64,000 nucleotides of DNA from Begonia masoniana (lineage: Eukaryota; Streptophyta; Magnoliopsida; Cucurbitales; Begoniaceae), in NCBI GenBank assembly GCA_022432975.1, contig CM039508.1:49069646-49133645 (forward strand), written 5' to 3'. The notes beneath the pieces were generated by a model. The model saw nothing but the letters and a program-made list of their open reading frames with translations. It was not told the origin of the DNA and made no database searches. Below are positions 34,966 to 48,707 of the stretch, piece after piece; within the stretch, counting starts at the first letter, position 1, and the number at the start of each line of letters is the position of its first letter. The position numbers and the translations under genes were made by a program.

Positions 34966-37900
34966 GATGGTTATGCAGTAGTTGCTTCTGATGGGCCTGG
35001 GGAGTATCCTGTGATTGCGGAAGCAAGAGCTGGGAATGATGGACTTGGTATCTCTGTAACTCCTGGAACAGTTGCTTATGTAACTACTGGAGGTTGGTCT
35101 CTTTATTGACACTCCTTATCTCTCATTTCAAATGCTGGCATTGGGATCAATTGGGATGGTAACTGATATCGGACACAATATCAATGGAAACAGTTAGCAA
35201 AAGTGAAATTAATATTTTTCTAAATATTGATAATTGGGTATTCGTCAAATATGTCAGTACTACGATGGAGTTAGGTAGTAAAATCATCTTGTTATTTTCA
35301 AAAACTTGTCTACGCTCACCACATTCATCTTTTCCTTTTGTTTAGATAGGAATTTTCTTCTTACTTTTAATACCCGCCTTTTTGGGTTTTATTTCTCTTA
35401 GGACCGATTCCTGATGGTGCCGATGCGGTCATTCAAATTGAGGACACTGAACAAATTAGAAATGATTCGTCTGAGCCAAATCGAGTTAGGATATTGGTAC
35501 AAACTAAGAAAGATGTTGACATACGCCCAGTGGTAGGATCCTAGTTTCTCAATATCCGATCATCATTATGATATAATCATTCACCTCTACAGTTATATTA
35601 CGACCCATATTCATAAATTCAGAAATTTTGTCTCTTTGCTGAAGAATTCTGATACATAGATGATGAATAATGAAAATGATGGATATCTCTATAGGATGGA
35701 GGAAAATAGCTGCTGATTTAGTTCCTAGTATGGCCAAAGATATTTCTGTGCATGACACATTTTTGTTCTTGCTTTTCTATTTCCCGAAGTATGAAATGTA
35801 GTTCATTTTTTGCAAGAGAAGTTATTATATGACACTTTACTAACCATAATCTTGATGACCATTTAAAACAATGTCTTATCAGGGTTATGATATTGAGAAA
35901 GATGCTCTTGGTCTTACGATCTGGAGATAAATTAGGACCTTCAGAAATTGGCCTACTTGCTACTGTTGGTGTTATGGATGTGAAGGTATTATAGATTCTG
36001 ACATTTTTTACATGGTAAATGTAAATCAGTATTGAATCTACACCTAATGTTATCATGCAGGTATATCCTACACCTACGGTTGCTGTGCTTTCTACTGGTG
36101 ATGAACTTGTTGAGCCGGCAACTAGGTGTTTGAATCGCGGCCAGGTATTTTGTGCATTGCTTACTCCCAAGTCCCAAATTCATATTGTGGGTATCTATTT
36201 ATGCATTTAATAGGGATAAAAGATATAAAAAGCGAAAGTTAATATAAGATTAGGAGTTTTGACTATTTTTTAGGACTATCTAGCTGCATCACTATGCTGC
36301 TATCCATGTTTTTTATATCTGTTTATCAAAAAATTATTCTGCACCTTTTGAGGGAATTCGTTGTATAGACCAACTGCACCCCTAGACATGAAGAATTAAT
36401 GAAAGGATTATCATTGAGCATCCAACCATTGTTTTTTTGAGTATATACCTGTAATATTTTTAATAGATCAGGGACTCCAATCGCTCTATGATTCTAGCTG
36501 CTGCAATACAACATCAATGCAAGGTTCTTGACTTTGGCATTGCTAGAGATGATGAGGAAGAACTTGAGAGTATCTTCGACACTGCCATTTCATCTGGAGC
36601 CAATATTGTTCTAACTTCTGGAGGTGTTTCCAGTGGGTGATAAGGATTTTGTCAAGCCATTACTCGAAAGAAAAGGAACCATGCATTTCAACAAGGTACA
36701 GTGATTGCCCACCCGTACATTCAGTGGTTAGTTTTTCTAAAGTTCTTCTCATTTCCAAGTCCGGTTGCATCTGTTCAATAGTTTCAGGTGGGAAAATGAG
36801 ATGTCAAATTCTGACCAATATGGTTGGAAATCAACATAGGTGTTCTTATCTCTTGATCTTTTAAATTTTCCTTTTAGGTTTGCATGAAACCAGGGAAGCC
36901 TTTGACTTTTGCTGAGATCAATTTAAACACAATAAAAAAGGTGGAGAAGATTCTTGTATTTGGGATGCCAGGAAATCCTGTTAGCTGTCTAGTCTGTTTC
37001 CAACTATTCGTAGTACCCGCCATCCGTAAACTCGGGGGATGGGAAAATCCCCATCTTCTAAGGTAGCTGAGCTTTAAAGCCTTGTTCTTCTCTTAACTCT
37101 TCTCTCCCTTGGCATTTTTCCTTTGAGTTAAATCACCATTTGTTAATCTTGAATAATCAACGCTCATCTTTTAGTCATTTGTGTGAAGAGTACGGGCTCA
37201 AGTTCAGAAGCCAATAAAGACCGATCCAGTTCGACTGGAATTTCATCGTGCTATAATCAAATGGAAAGACAACTGATGGATCTGGCAGTCATGGGTAAGT
37301 ATGCCCGGATCTTTTGGTCACAGTGAGTACTTCTTTGGTCTAATGGACTCTATCTTTGTTCCCTAAATGTGGGTAATCTTTATTTTTCGATTAATAAGGA
37401 TTATTGTTTGTTTTTTCATTGCTGAAATCTCTGTTGATTTTAGTTTTGTTGCCGAGAGCACTGGTCATCAAATGAGCAGCCGGCTTTTAAGTATGAAGTC
37501 TGCCAATGCTTTATTGGAGTTGCCATCATCTGGCTCTGTAATACCTGGATGGTGCTTATGTTTCAGCTCTCGTAATCTCTGATATTGATGGAATTACTCT
37601 TTCCGACAAATCATTGTCATCAACTTTGAATTCGTCTCTGCAAGTTAATACATCTCATCAAATGTCGGTTGATGATCAATATAAAGTAGCAATTCTTACA
37701 GGTGAGTGATACTGTTGCATCAGGGGCTGGTCCTGATAGGAGGTATGCTAATTTGTCCCAGCATTTAATCCTATTTCTCTCTAAAGATTTAAACACTTCC
37801 TTTAAATATTTTCCATGTGGTTCTAGATGTTCTTGATGATAAAAACAGTGCTTATTGCATCTTGATACACCTATCTGAATGTTTGTTTCAGAGGGGTCAC

Positions 37901-40469
37901 TTAAATGATGCGAAATGGAAATAGCAGAGTTGGTATCTTTCCTTGCAACTGAGAAAGAAGCATTGGAAGTACCAAAAGCTCTTGCAATATTATTGATAAA
38001 TAACTTTAATTTCATTAAAACTGCTAATGATTGAGAATGGATAATTTCGAATGCATCTCCCAACCGGATAATTTTATAAGAAGCGTTGTATATTGATAGA
38101 AAGAAAAGACAATGAAGAGAAGAGAAGAACTCTTCTCAATACAAAACAAAGATAAACACTATTTAGTTTATAGCGATTTCTCTTCAATTATAGAGAATCA
38201 AACTAAAAGATAAATCCTAAAAAGCTTAAAATTATAGGTGTGGCAGCCCGCCGTGTGAAGGCAATGACAACTTAGTGAGAGAGCGTAGCTCATACCAGTG
38301 GAGATGTATAATTTCGTATTGTTTGAGAGAGTGAAAATTGAATGGTTCGAGAAAAGTTCTTCTTCCTACCAAGTACAAACAAAATCGTGAGAAATTCAGC
38401 TCAAGCAGATAATATTGAACTAGAAAAACTGAAGATGTTACAATAGACTAATTTAGCAATCATGAAATTAATGTTATTTTAAAGATCATCCGGACAATAT
38501 TTAATATAAATGCTTTCGCATGTACACATAGTCCATGCAAATTTTTTTACCACAAAAATGAGAATTCTTGGGAGCACAATGGGAGTCACTCCTTTGGCTG
38601 CCATGTTTGACTTGTTCTATGCTCTATTGCTTCTTAAAAAGAAAATTGTCTTACCCTTCCTAACATTATTTCCTCTATCTTTGTGAAGTTTATATATTTA
38701 CAGAAATTTTAACCTTGCATGTGTTTAAATTTGAAGTGGACCAAGGGCGGTTTCGTCGTAAATTCTTCTTCAGAAAGGTTAGGAGGTGCAAAAGTGTTTG
38801 CTACATCCGTGGTCTCTGATAATATGAGTGAAATTCGAACCGTTTTGAAGAAATGGAGCGATATCGATAAAGTGGATCTCATTCTTACTCTTGGTAAATT
38901 CGTTTGTTTATTTTATTTTGTGGATAAGAAACTATGTGACAACATAGTCAGTGACAACATAGGATAGTTCCTTCATCTGGTCTTAGGATTTTGCTTGTTT
39001 ATTTGTTTTAATCTAGGTGGAACTGGGTTCACTCCTAGAGATGTTACTCCTGAAGCAACTAAAGGAATAATTGAGAGAGAAACACCTGGTCTTCTTTATG
39101 TCATGATGCAAGAAAGTCTAAAGGTATCCTAATTTTATAATAAATAGCTATGTTCATAAAAAAATTATATAAAATCTTATTAGTCTTTTTTTTTATATGA
39201 AATAAACAATTTGTATTAGATAATGAAATTTTTTGAGAACTCGTGAACAAAGAGTTCTACCTGCCAAGAAGAGGTAATTCATGAAAAATAAATCTTCTCC
39301 AACCGGAAAGAATCACACAGCTCTTATGATATTTTTGTTTCCACAACCGTTGTACTTTTCTTATATATTTTAAAAAACTGAAAGTAATTGGTGAAATGAT
39401 AAACATGATTTTTTTTTCAGAAATGATCAAGTAAAATCTAAAAATTGACTTGTTGGAATTTAATCTTCGAGATAAATTGTTATTTATTAATTTTATGTTG
39501 TAAAAAAAATGAAGAAAATCTATAGTTGATGTGATACTTGTCATAAAATAATATAGTTGAATGAAATCTAGGTATAAGTGAACAAATTACTACTATATCA
39601 TGAATCTTTATCAAGACTTGCAAGTTTGAAGTTTGTATATGCCAAAGATAGTAGTCTATATATATGTTGGTTGATTCCGAGGAGAAACCTTCCTGCAATT
39701 TTTATTTATCATTTCTAGGACACGTTCTATCCCTATCAGTTTAATCTACCGGTGACGATAAAAAATCGTTCCAAACACATATTATTATTTATTTATTCGG
39801 TTTTTATGTGATAGGTGACACCATTTGCCATGCTTTCTCGAGCTGCGGCGGGAATTAGAGGGTCAACCTTGGTAAGACTAGAATTCTTTGGTATCAATCT
39901 CAAGCACAATCTAAAAATGGAATTACTTGAATAAAAGTAATACTATGTTTAGTTTCTGATTTTACACTTTGATCTTACTTCAAGATGTGACGCTCATTAA
40001 TTAGTTCAATTAATTTTTTATTTTAACTATTTATATAATCTTAATTATAAAACCAAAGAATAAGTGACATGTAATATTAGAGTGTAGAATTAACCACTTC
40101 TGAATCCTACTTTTGTTCTATCCATCCCTCATTCAAGCTTCTTTTGTTCTTCTATGTATGCAATCCAATTTTGTATTTTTCTAGAAATGTCATCGACCAA
40201 TTATGTGAGAGTAATTAGCCTTTTCTTTTCGATAAATTTGAATTTTTCAGATAATCAACATGCCCGGAAATCCAAATGCAGTTGCAGAGTGTATGGAGGC
40301 ATTGTTGCCTGCCCTCAAGCATGCATTGAAGCAGATAAAAGGAGACAAGAAGGAGAAACATCCTCGTCATCTTCCTCATTCGCAGGCCCCTCCTGCTGAT
40401 ACCTGGGAATCAAGCTACCATCTTGCTTCAACTGCTAGCAGAGATTCAGGTTTCTCTTGTTCCCACTGA
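34966..40469 (+). CDS. CNX1: Molybdopterin biosynthesis protein CNX1 (exons from DGYAVVAS to the C-terminus)
   Basis: CNX1 finishes molybdenum cofactor: its C-terminal G domain adenylates molybdopterin and its N-terminal E domain inserts molybdate (family knowledge; cytosolic). Exons by splice sites: 34966-35092, 35402-35532, 35883-35985, 36061-36144, 36477-36695, 36878-37062, 37199-37294, 37444-37742, 38737-38893, 39017-39123, 39815-39871, 40251-40469. Visible E-domain motifs are [34 protein letters not shown] and [11 protein letters not shown]-domain motifs are [28 protein letters not shown] and [19 protein letters not shown]. The protein ends in a Cys/His tail. The first exon is lost in the gap. 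Single-base extras near 35914, 36630, 37273, 37551 and 37701, and one missing base near 38756, break the frame. All splice sites are intact, so I suspect consensus errors, but a pseudogene is possible. Confidence 0.92.
37743..38736. other. Large CNX1 intron with repeat-like DNA
   Basis: A 994-bp intron. The part around 38080-38460 (runs such as GAAAGAAAAGACAATGAAGAG and a TATTGTTTGAGAGAGTG word) resembles dispersed repeat sequence found elsewhere in the window, but no element ends could be defined. Confidence 0.4.
39936..40087. mobile_element. MITE-like foldback element in the last CNX1 intron
   Basis: Starts AGTAATACTATGTTTAG and has the family core (GTGACGCTCATTAATTAG, then AATAAGTGACATG). 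It lies in the intron 39872-40250. Confidence 0.5.
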
Positions 40470-40836
40470 GGTTGTCTCTTGGGAACTGAAGAACCAGTCT
40501 TTACTGCTTTCTGATTTTGAGTCGAGTTTTGAAACCGAGTTGTTCGAAATGGAATTTGAAAATTTACATTTTAGCAAAGTCTAGTTTCAGGAAGTAATCT
40601 TTGTTTATCTTCATCTGAGGAAAAAGTTAAAACAAGAAAATAAGTTGTTGATCTTGCTGTCTTCCTCTGAAGTCTTGAGAAGGTTGGAAGAACCAATCCA
40701 AATTGTTGGGTGTGTGGTTTAGTGGTTTAATTTTTTGTTTTGTTTGTAAACTTATGTTGGATTGCGTTTGTTTCTAATTTTACACTCTAATCTTACTTAC
40801 TGATGTATCGTTTATATGTCAATTGTATTAATGAAT
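40470..40836. other. CNX1 3' flank and truncated MITE at the duplication edge
   Basis: Likely CNX1 3' UTR up to about 40750. It is followed by half of the MITE-like sequence (about 40765-40836), cut where the tandem duplication begins. Confidence 0.5.
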
Positions 40837-41695
40837 AGAGTAAAATGTATGCCTATGGAAACGAAAATAGTTCTCTTCAAATTCCTTACAAAATGTGATA
40901 TTCATATAGTAATGAAGGCATAACATAATTGTCGGATCATGTTTATAGATGCGTCCTCTCGAATGGCTAAGCTTGATCAAACATTGTCCAAGATTGTTCC
41001 AATCTATTGCTTTCAGTCGTAGACCTCGACACTAGAATCAATTATGATTTGAAGAAACATCAAATTGCAGTGGAAATGATGACGGGTGAAGATTGAAGAA
41101 GCGATTAATAGGCTCGTGCTTGGTTAACTGGTAGAGTTGGCATTGGAATCTGTTCGGTTTAATTCAAATCTTTGCTTAAAAATGAACCAGAAAGCTCGAT
41201 ATTTAGACTTTGAAAACCAAATTAGGCCGACCACTCATTGGAACCTAGAGATGACACGAGTTAGAGCCGAGCCTAACAAGCATAGCGAGCCCGACCAAGA
41301 AAAATTTCAACCCGATCTAGCGGCTTTTAATTGGATAGTAATTAAAATAAAATAAAACATCTTTTCATGATTTTCGTAATTAATTTATTATTTTAATTAT
41401 TTATATTTATTATAAATACAAATCTAATAATTATTAATTTATTATGATAATAAATGTTTATTGCACGATGATTATGATCTCCCCTTCGTCAATGATTCCA
41501 TCTCCGAACAGAGCATGGGATCGTCTTTTTCCTGCTTGCTTCTGCACCACAACTGTCACTCCTCTGTGCGTTATCCATTCGATGACGCAAGCAATGGAGA
41601 AACCTCATTCCATTTTCATAACTAACTTCTCCAACTAGTAAACACCATAATTTTCAAGCCCACTAGACTTCTCCAGGACTAGAAGAGTTGCAGCC
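40837..41695 (+). promoter_or_regulatory. Upstream region of PTC52-like copy B
   Basis: Shared with 47459-48707 upstream of copy C except for the stretch at about 41365-41455, which is replaced there by a 500-bp (TA)n tract. No certain TATA box or element was assigned. Confidence 0.45.
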
Positions 41696-44600
41696 ATGCA
41701 GGTCATTAGACTTTCTTCCTCGCATTTGACAAACAATCATCCCAAAACTACAATCGAGAAATTCCATTGTAGAAAACCCATTTTCGCAAACTTCCCTCGT
41801 AATCCAGCTCGCAGAAGTTCTGACAAATACAGGCTTTACGCCATTTCACCGACTTCGTCAACAGAACCCAGTAGTCCGCCAGTGGCAGAGGTGGAAACAG
41901 ATAATGGAGAAGAGAGATTCGACTGGTTCGCGCAGTGGTACCCGGTAATGCCGGTGTGTGATCTTGATAAGAGAATCCCGCATGCGAAGAAGGTGATTGG
42001 TATCGATGTGGTGGTGTGGTGGGATAGGAATGAGAATGATTGGAAGGTGTTCGACGATATGTGTCCTCATAGATTAGCCCCATTGTCCGAAGGGAGAATC
42101 GATCAGTGGGGTAGGTTGCAGTGTGTCTACCATGGCTGGTGCTTTAATGGCTCCGGTGACTGCAAATTCATTCCTCAGGCGCCCCCAGACGGTCCTCCGG
42201 TGATTAATCGCATTTCATTCACCAATTTTGATTGGTTTTATTGAATTTTATGACAAATAAGATGAGCTTTTACCCTGTTCAGCTTTTAAGGAGTTCATAA
42301 CTATTCTCTCATCAAATTAAAGAGATTTAACCTGCGATTCTTAAATCTCTCTTGTTAATTTTTGTTGTTTGCTCAGGGCCCAGTTTCAGTACTAAGCGGT
42401 AGATGACTAAATTACAGAACTGGATTGAGAAAAAGATGACTGAACTTTCAGCTATTTGTTTGACGTGAAATTAAGCATTAGATTATTTCAAACATTCTCT
42501 TAACCATACACGCCCATATTAAAGCATTAGATGTAAATGAATAGAAATAAGATTGATGAATTCAAACGTAGGATGAACTGTTTTGATATGATTTTCATTC
42601 ATCATCAACATCAAGTTAATCTGTAATGTTAATGTTATTTTAATAATTGTTTTTTTTTTTTGTTTGAATATGTTCTTACCTGCTCTTTCTTCGTGTATGC
42701 ATCTTTGACGGAGAAATATATAACTAATTCAATAATTCCAGGTCCACACATCAAAGAAGGCTTGTGTTGGTGTTTATCCCAGCATTGTGCAAAACGATAT
42801 TGTCTGGTTTTGGCCTAAAAGTGATCCTCAGTATAAAGATATTCTTCTTGAGAGTAAACCTCCATTTATTCCAGAACTGGATGACCCTTCATTCTCCGTC
42901 TCAATGGGTAATAGAGATATTGCATACGGGTAGGACGATGATGTTATCATCTCTTCTTTTTGAACGTTCACTAGTTCTTATAGAATTTTACCAAACATGT
43001 CTTTTCAGATATTCTGCTAGTTGACTTCATGATCCAGCCTAAATTTTCTTTCATTAATGAGTTTTACTCGTGTTTTTTTAGGCAAAGTGCAATCTAGATG
43101 CTTACGTTTGGGTCATGTACAGAGTAATCCTTAAAACTATTTTTTTTTTTCATACGAAATATTTGACTTTTAGTTGTCCTCAATTTCAATTTATCAACAC
43201 GTGTATCAAATTTTCCATTTAATCAGGTATTGTAACCCGATTTCTAACCCATCAAATGATTTATAACTCGATTTCGAACGAACTATGTATACCTATCGAC
43301 AAAGTTCGAAATCGTTGGAGAGGAGATCGACAAAATTCAAAAATGCTAGAAATGTTAGAAATCATGTTAAAATACATGATTAAATAGAAAAAGAGGTATA
43401 CGCGTGCTGGATTAAACAAATAAATTGACGAAAAAATCTAAATTGTTGACAACGAAAAAGTAGAAGTTTTGTTTGCATAAAAAAAAAATTTTAAGGTATA
43501 ATTTGTAAGTTACCCCAAATTTTATGATATAAATTATACTTTACTTTTTTTTTTTCGTACTTTAGCATGAATTCTTTCCGCATCATAGAAATTTTTTATT
43601 TTCTCAGGTACGAGATTCTTGTAGAAAATCTAATGGACCCTTCACATGTTCCATATTCGCATTACAAGATATTACCATTTCCAGAGTCGAAAAAAAGATA
43701 AGAAATTCTGAATCAACCTTCCTGTCAGTTTAGATCAATTCTCCGTATCTTTGATATTACAGAATTCAGTTTGGCTATTTCTTGCACAGTAAAGGCTGAT
43801 AGAGAAGGTGGAAGACCACTTGATCTGGCTGTAACAAAAATAGACACTAATGGCTTCATTGGTCGGCAGGAATGGGAAAGTAATAAATTCATTGCTCCTT
43901 GCGTCTTCTATACTTCGCCTATTCCAGACATTCAGAAGAATGATCAATCTCCATCATCTGGTGAGAACATAAAGGTAAGACTCTGTTTTCATGTTTATGC
44001 GATAATATATGAAACAATGTAATCAAACAATTTTTCACAAACAAAATTTAGAAAATTTCTGTCGATTGGTATGTTTTCTTGGAAACATGTGCATTGGATC
44101 TAAACGGATTTTCAAAAGAACCTCTTCTGCAACTCCGGATTTCCCTTTTTTCTTCAAAGTTGATTGTCTTTCATTTATTTGCACGATTATTCCAGCATAA
44201 TATTGTTCTGCTTCTTCGGTCTTGTTTCTAGCTTTGTCTTTTTTTTTCATTATCTTCATAACATCTCTCCTTCTGTGGGCAGTTATTTATTTTGTTCCAT
44301 GTTGACAGGTTCAGGCTCCACCAAAGAAAATTAATCTCCTCATTTTCTTTTGTATTCCAGTTAGTCCTGGTAAAAGCAGACTAATATGGGCATTTCCTAG
44401 GAACTTTAACAAGTGGATTGACCGAATTGTCCCACGATGGTTAATTCACATCGGTCAAAACTTGATTTTAGATTCAGATACATATCTTCTACATGTAGAG
44501 GTAATTTCTCAAGATTCTGTGATGAAAATTGCGAAATCATACCTTAAAAAGATATGATAGATATATTATGTAACTTCTTTTTTAAGAGTACCATTTTTCA

Positions 44601-47328
44601 CATTAGAGGTCTTTTTTAGAAGATAAATATGTGAGATATTTGGGAGAAATATGAATATCTAGGTGTGGAGTTCTTGGTCCTGCTGGTATAATATTCTCTG
44701 TTTTGAACCAATGATAGGAACTATATTGATGAGAACCACGGGTATATCAAACCCGAGACTCTTCAACAACGCGGAATAGAAACTCAGGAACGCCGTTGAA
44801 ATCAAGTCTAAGGAACTTGACCCCAATCGAACCTTGCCGATGGAACCAAAGTTATCAAATAAGGAGCTTGACCCGTAACCGAACTTGTGGTTAGAACCAA
44901 ATCTATCAAGTTGATCTTTCAAGTTTTGACTTGAAGAAGATCTAGTTCTTCACAAAGAACCAAAGAGAAAATTCTCACAAAGAGTAACTCAAAATCATGT
45001 ATATTGTTTCTCTAATGTTGCAAGGTTTATGCCTTGAAATAGGCTACAAACTATCTTAATTTAATAAGAAAGTAATTAAGAAATATTACTAAAACGATAA
45101 TTAAGAAACCTTCTAAAACAATACTTAGGAAAACTTTCTAAATCTATGATTATGAAAGCTTTCTAAAATTATAATTAAGAAACTTTCTAAAACTATAATT
45201 AGGAAATAAGTGCTTGCCAAATTTGATAGAGAAAATAAAACTCTGCATAGATTTTGCATGTGCATGTTTTGTTGTTGTGCTTCCATCTCTCTTGCCACTA
45301 AATCTTTAGGTAGTTTTCGAGTATCTTCGGCCTTCTTTTCTTCCTAAGTATCCTCTTCAATACTTAACAAATTTATTAATTTCAGCTCGTGTTGGAAAGA
45401 ATCTTTCTCTTAGATTTCTATAATCAATCCATTTAAAGTTTCATGTATTTTTTTGGTTCTTGATCTTATCATTGGACCTCCAATATCTTGACATGGATCT
45501 TTAACTTTGGGCTTGAAGTTGGTTGCACTTTGATTAACATCATATATCCTCAAATTGGAATTCCTCAGTGTTATTTACAAACAACATAACACACAATCTA
45601 TACACCGTATCAAGTACACAGAGGAGACTTCGAGGTCTCTCACCTCCACTCCTTACTTCTTACTTTGACAACTCCTCCCTCATTCTTAGGAGTTATATTC
45701 CCTTCTTACACTCACACAACTCCTCTAACGAACTAACTACCCTTACAGTTATGTAGTTACCTATTTTCTCCCGCTTTTGACCTCCACGCATAAGTAAATC
45801 TCAAAGAGGCCTATCAGCCAAATTCCCCACAATTTAGTTTTTCGGTTTATCTCCATAACATGTTGTTCCAGGTATAAAAGAGAACTCTATTTATAAATCA
45901 TTCACTTCCACTTCCCAGCTATTTGAGATTATGCACCTCTGTTGTTATGGATTAGGAGTCCTTACAATTAACAAAATTTTGAATTTTTATTGTCTTTACA
46001 GGGTAGGCTGACATACCAAGAAATGACTAAAACTCATTCAAGTTATAGATATTCATATCAAGCTTGAATGTTCTATAAATGATTAGTTGATGGTGACGAA
46101 TTTCGTCAAAGATTTGAACTTTTTTTTTGGAACTTCAAGAAAACAAAAACTTCTGAAAATAAGAATTATAATATTTGATTAAATGTAGAATAATTTGATG
46201 TTGGGAAGTTCTCATGGAGTGTCTTTTTTTTTTTGGAGCAGGAGCATAAGATAATGGAAATAGGACCTTCAAAATGGCAAAAAGCTTGTTACGTTCCTGT
46301 AAAATCAGATGCATTGGTGGTGGGATTTAGAAGATGGCTCAATAAATATTCCGGCGGCCAAGTCAATTGGGGAAACAAGTTCTCAAGTGCCATTCCTCCG
46401 ACTCCTCCGCGAGAACAGCTCTTGGATCGGTACGCATACTCCACCTCCTCACATTATGATTCTGCCTTTTACTATACATGAATCTGCTCTAATATTTATT
46501 TTGAATAATAATTTTTCAAAAAAAAAAAAAAACCAGAGATACAATATCAGCTATACTTTTATCAAGTTAGGATCAAATAAGGATGACAAAACATTGTGCT
46601 TCCGACTTCAAACTTATAAAATTGTAGTGGATAAGCTGTTCCCTTTTTCTTTTTTTTGTTTAGTATAGTCTAGAAGTTTTACATTTCAGTATTTATGAAC
46701 ACATCTATAGTATAGATACATATATTCTAGGTTAACTTTACTTTTTCTTTCGATATATTATACAGAAAGCTTGGCGAGAAAGAAGAGAAATAATAGGTCG
46801 AATGATAATTCTAATATTTTCTCCGATAAGGGATATGATTGAATGTTGCATGATATGTTTTGATACGTCAAAAGTTGATGATTTGGAAGTGGAGTAGTTC
46901 CATTTAATGCTTTGAAATTTTGATTGTGTTTGGTCGGACGGACGATTCGCTTCATATATTCGTACTGACTATAAATTTGGCGTTCCGTTCCTTGTTTTAC
47001 GATCAATCATCGAAGAAAAAGAAAGAAACGATTGAGCCATTTTACTTAACTATAGCTACGACTTTGCTGCAGGTATTGGACCCACGTCGTGAATTGCAGT
47101 AGTTGCAGAGTTGCTCATAAATCTCTAAAGATACTCGAAGTCGTTCTTCAAGTTATAGCTATTTCAACGATCGGAATCACTGCAGCCATACAACCCGGAT
47201 ACGTTCCCGGAGTTGTTAGAGTGGCTTTGGTCTCCACCGGAATTCTATGCTTTGTTGCTTCACGGTGGCTGTCCCACTTCATTTACAAAACCTTCCACTT
47301 CCATGACTATTACCATGCCTTACTTTGA
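41696..47328 (+). CDS. PTC52: PTC52/ACD1-like chloroplast Rieske oxygenase, copy B
   Basis: Rieske non-haem iron oxygenase of the PAO/TIC55/PTC52 family; Arabidopsis PTC52 sits in the plastid inner envelope and is proposed to oxygenate protochlorophyllide (family knowledge). Exons: 41696-42199, 42742-42929, 43608-43696, 43790-43974, 44309-44500, 46242-46429, 47073-47328, giving 533 codons if joined so. The start is Ser/Arg-rich, like a transit peptide. Then come the Rieske cluster CPHRLAPL and CVYHGWCF (residues about 122-147), the mononuclear iron site [26 protein letters not shown], the CxxC NCSSC, two C-terminal hydrophobic segments and [13 protein letters not shown]. Odd: exon 3 lacks a GT donor (GATAAG at 43697). 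Without that splice, translation stops at TAA 43699 after 261 codons. Intron 5 contains an 816-bp LTR. Confidence 0.85.
44727..45542. mobile_element. 816-bp solo LTR in intron 5 of copy B
   Basis: It starts TGATGAGAACC and ends AACATCA, with the target duplication TATAT on both sides (44722-44726, 45543-45547). The same intron of copy C has a single TATAT and no insert (near 53055), so the insertion postdates the gene duplication. No coding region or PBS is seen, so it is probably a solo LTR. Confidence 0.8.
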
Positions 47329-47977
47329 CATTACTATACAATACCATTTCTTATATATATATATATATATAATATACATTTGATATAAGTGGGTAAATTT
47401 AACATTATTGCGGTTACATTACGCTAATTTCTTTCGAGAATTTGATTTTTCTCCGATCAGAGTAAAATGTATGCTATTGAAACGAATATAGTTCTCTTCA
47501 AATTCCTTACCGAATGTGATATTCATATAGTAGTGAAGGCATAACATAATTGTCGGATCATGTTTATAGATGCGTCATCTCGAATGGCTAAGTTTGATCA
47601 AACATTGTCCGAGATTGTTCCCGTCTTTGCTTTTAGTCTTATACTCGACACTAGAATCAATTATGATTTGAAGAAACATCAATTTGTAGTGGAAATGATG
47701 TCGGGTGAAGATTGAAGAAACGATTAATAGGCTTGGGCTTGGTTAACTAGTAGAGTTGGCATTGGAATCTGTTCGATTTAGTTCTTTGCTTAAAAATGAA
47801 TTAGAAAGCTCGATATTTAGACTTCGAAAACCAAATTAGGCCGACCACTCATTGGAACCTAGAAATGACAACGAGCCGAAGCCAAGCCTAAAAAGTATAG
47901 CGAGCCCGACCAAGAAAAATTTCAACCCGATCTAGCGTTTTTTAATTGGATAGTAATTAAAATAAAATAAAATATCT

Positions 47978-48485
<508 letters not shown>

Positions 48486-48707
48486 ATTATATAATCTCCC
48501 CTTCGTCAATGATTCCATCTCTGGACAGATCATGGGATCGTCTTTTCCTGCTTGCTTCTGCACCACGCTGTCACTCCTTTGTCCGTATCCATTCGATGGC
48601 AAACAATGGAGAAACCTCATTCCATTTTCATGACTAACTTCTCCAACTAGTAAACGCCATAATTTTCAAGCCCACTAGACTTCTCCGGGACTAGAAGAGT
48701 TGCAGCC

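Larger units (their letters stand above)
40837..47458 (+). repeat. Tandem duplication unit 1 (Rieske oxygenase copy B)
   Basis: The sequence from AGAGTAAAATGTATG onward repeats from 47459. It includes about 860 bp of promoter, all seven exons and the introns. Coding exons differ by a few per cent. Unit 1 is 6.6 kb and carries a private 816-bp LTR insertion. Confidence 0.88.

Noticed and set aside
35718..36170. 150-codon minus-strand open frame
   Set aside because: Antisense to CNX1 exons and introns; no family similarity and it crosses splice sites.
41748..42083. 111-codon minus-strand open frame, repeated at 48760-49095
   Set aside because: It is the antisense shadow of Rieske oxygenase exon 1 and is conserved only because the exon is.
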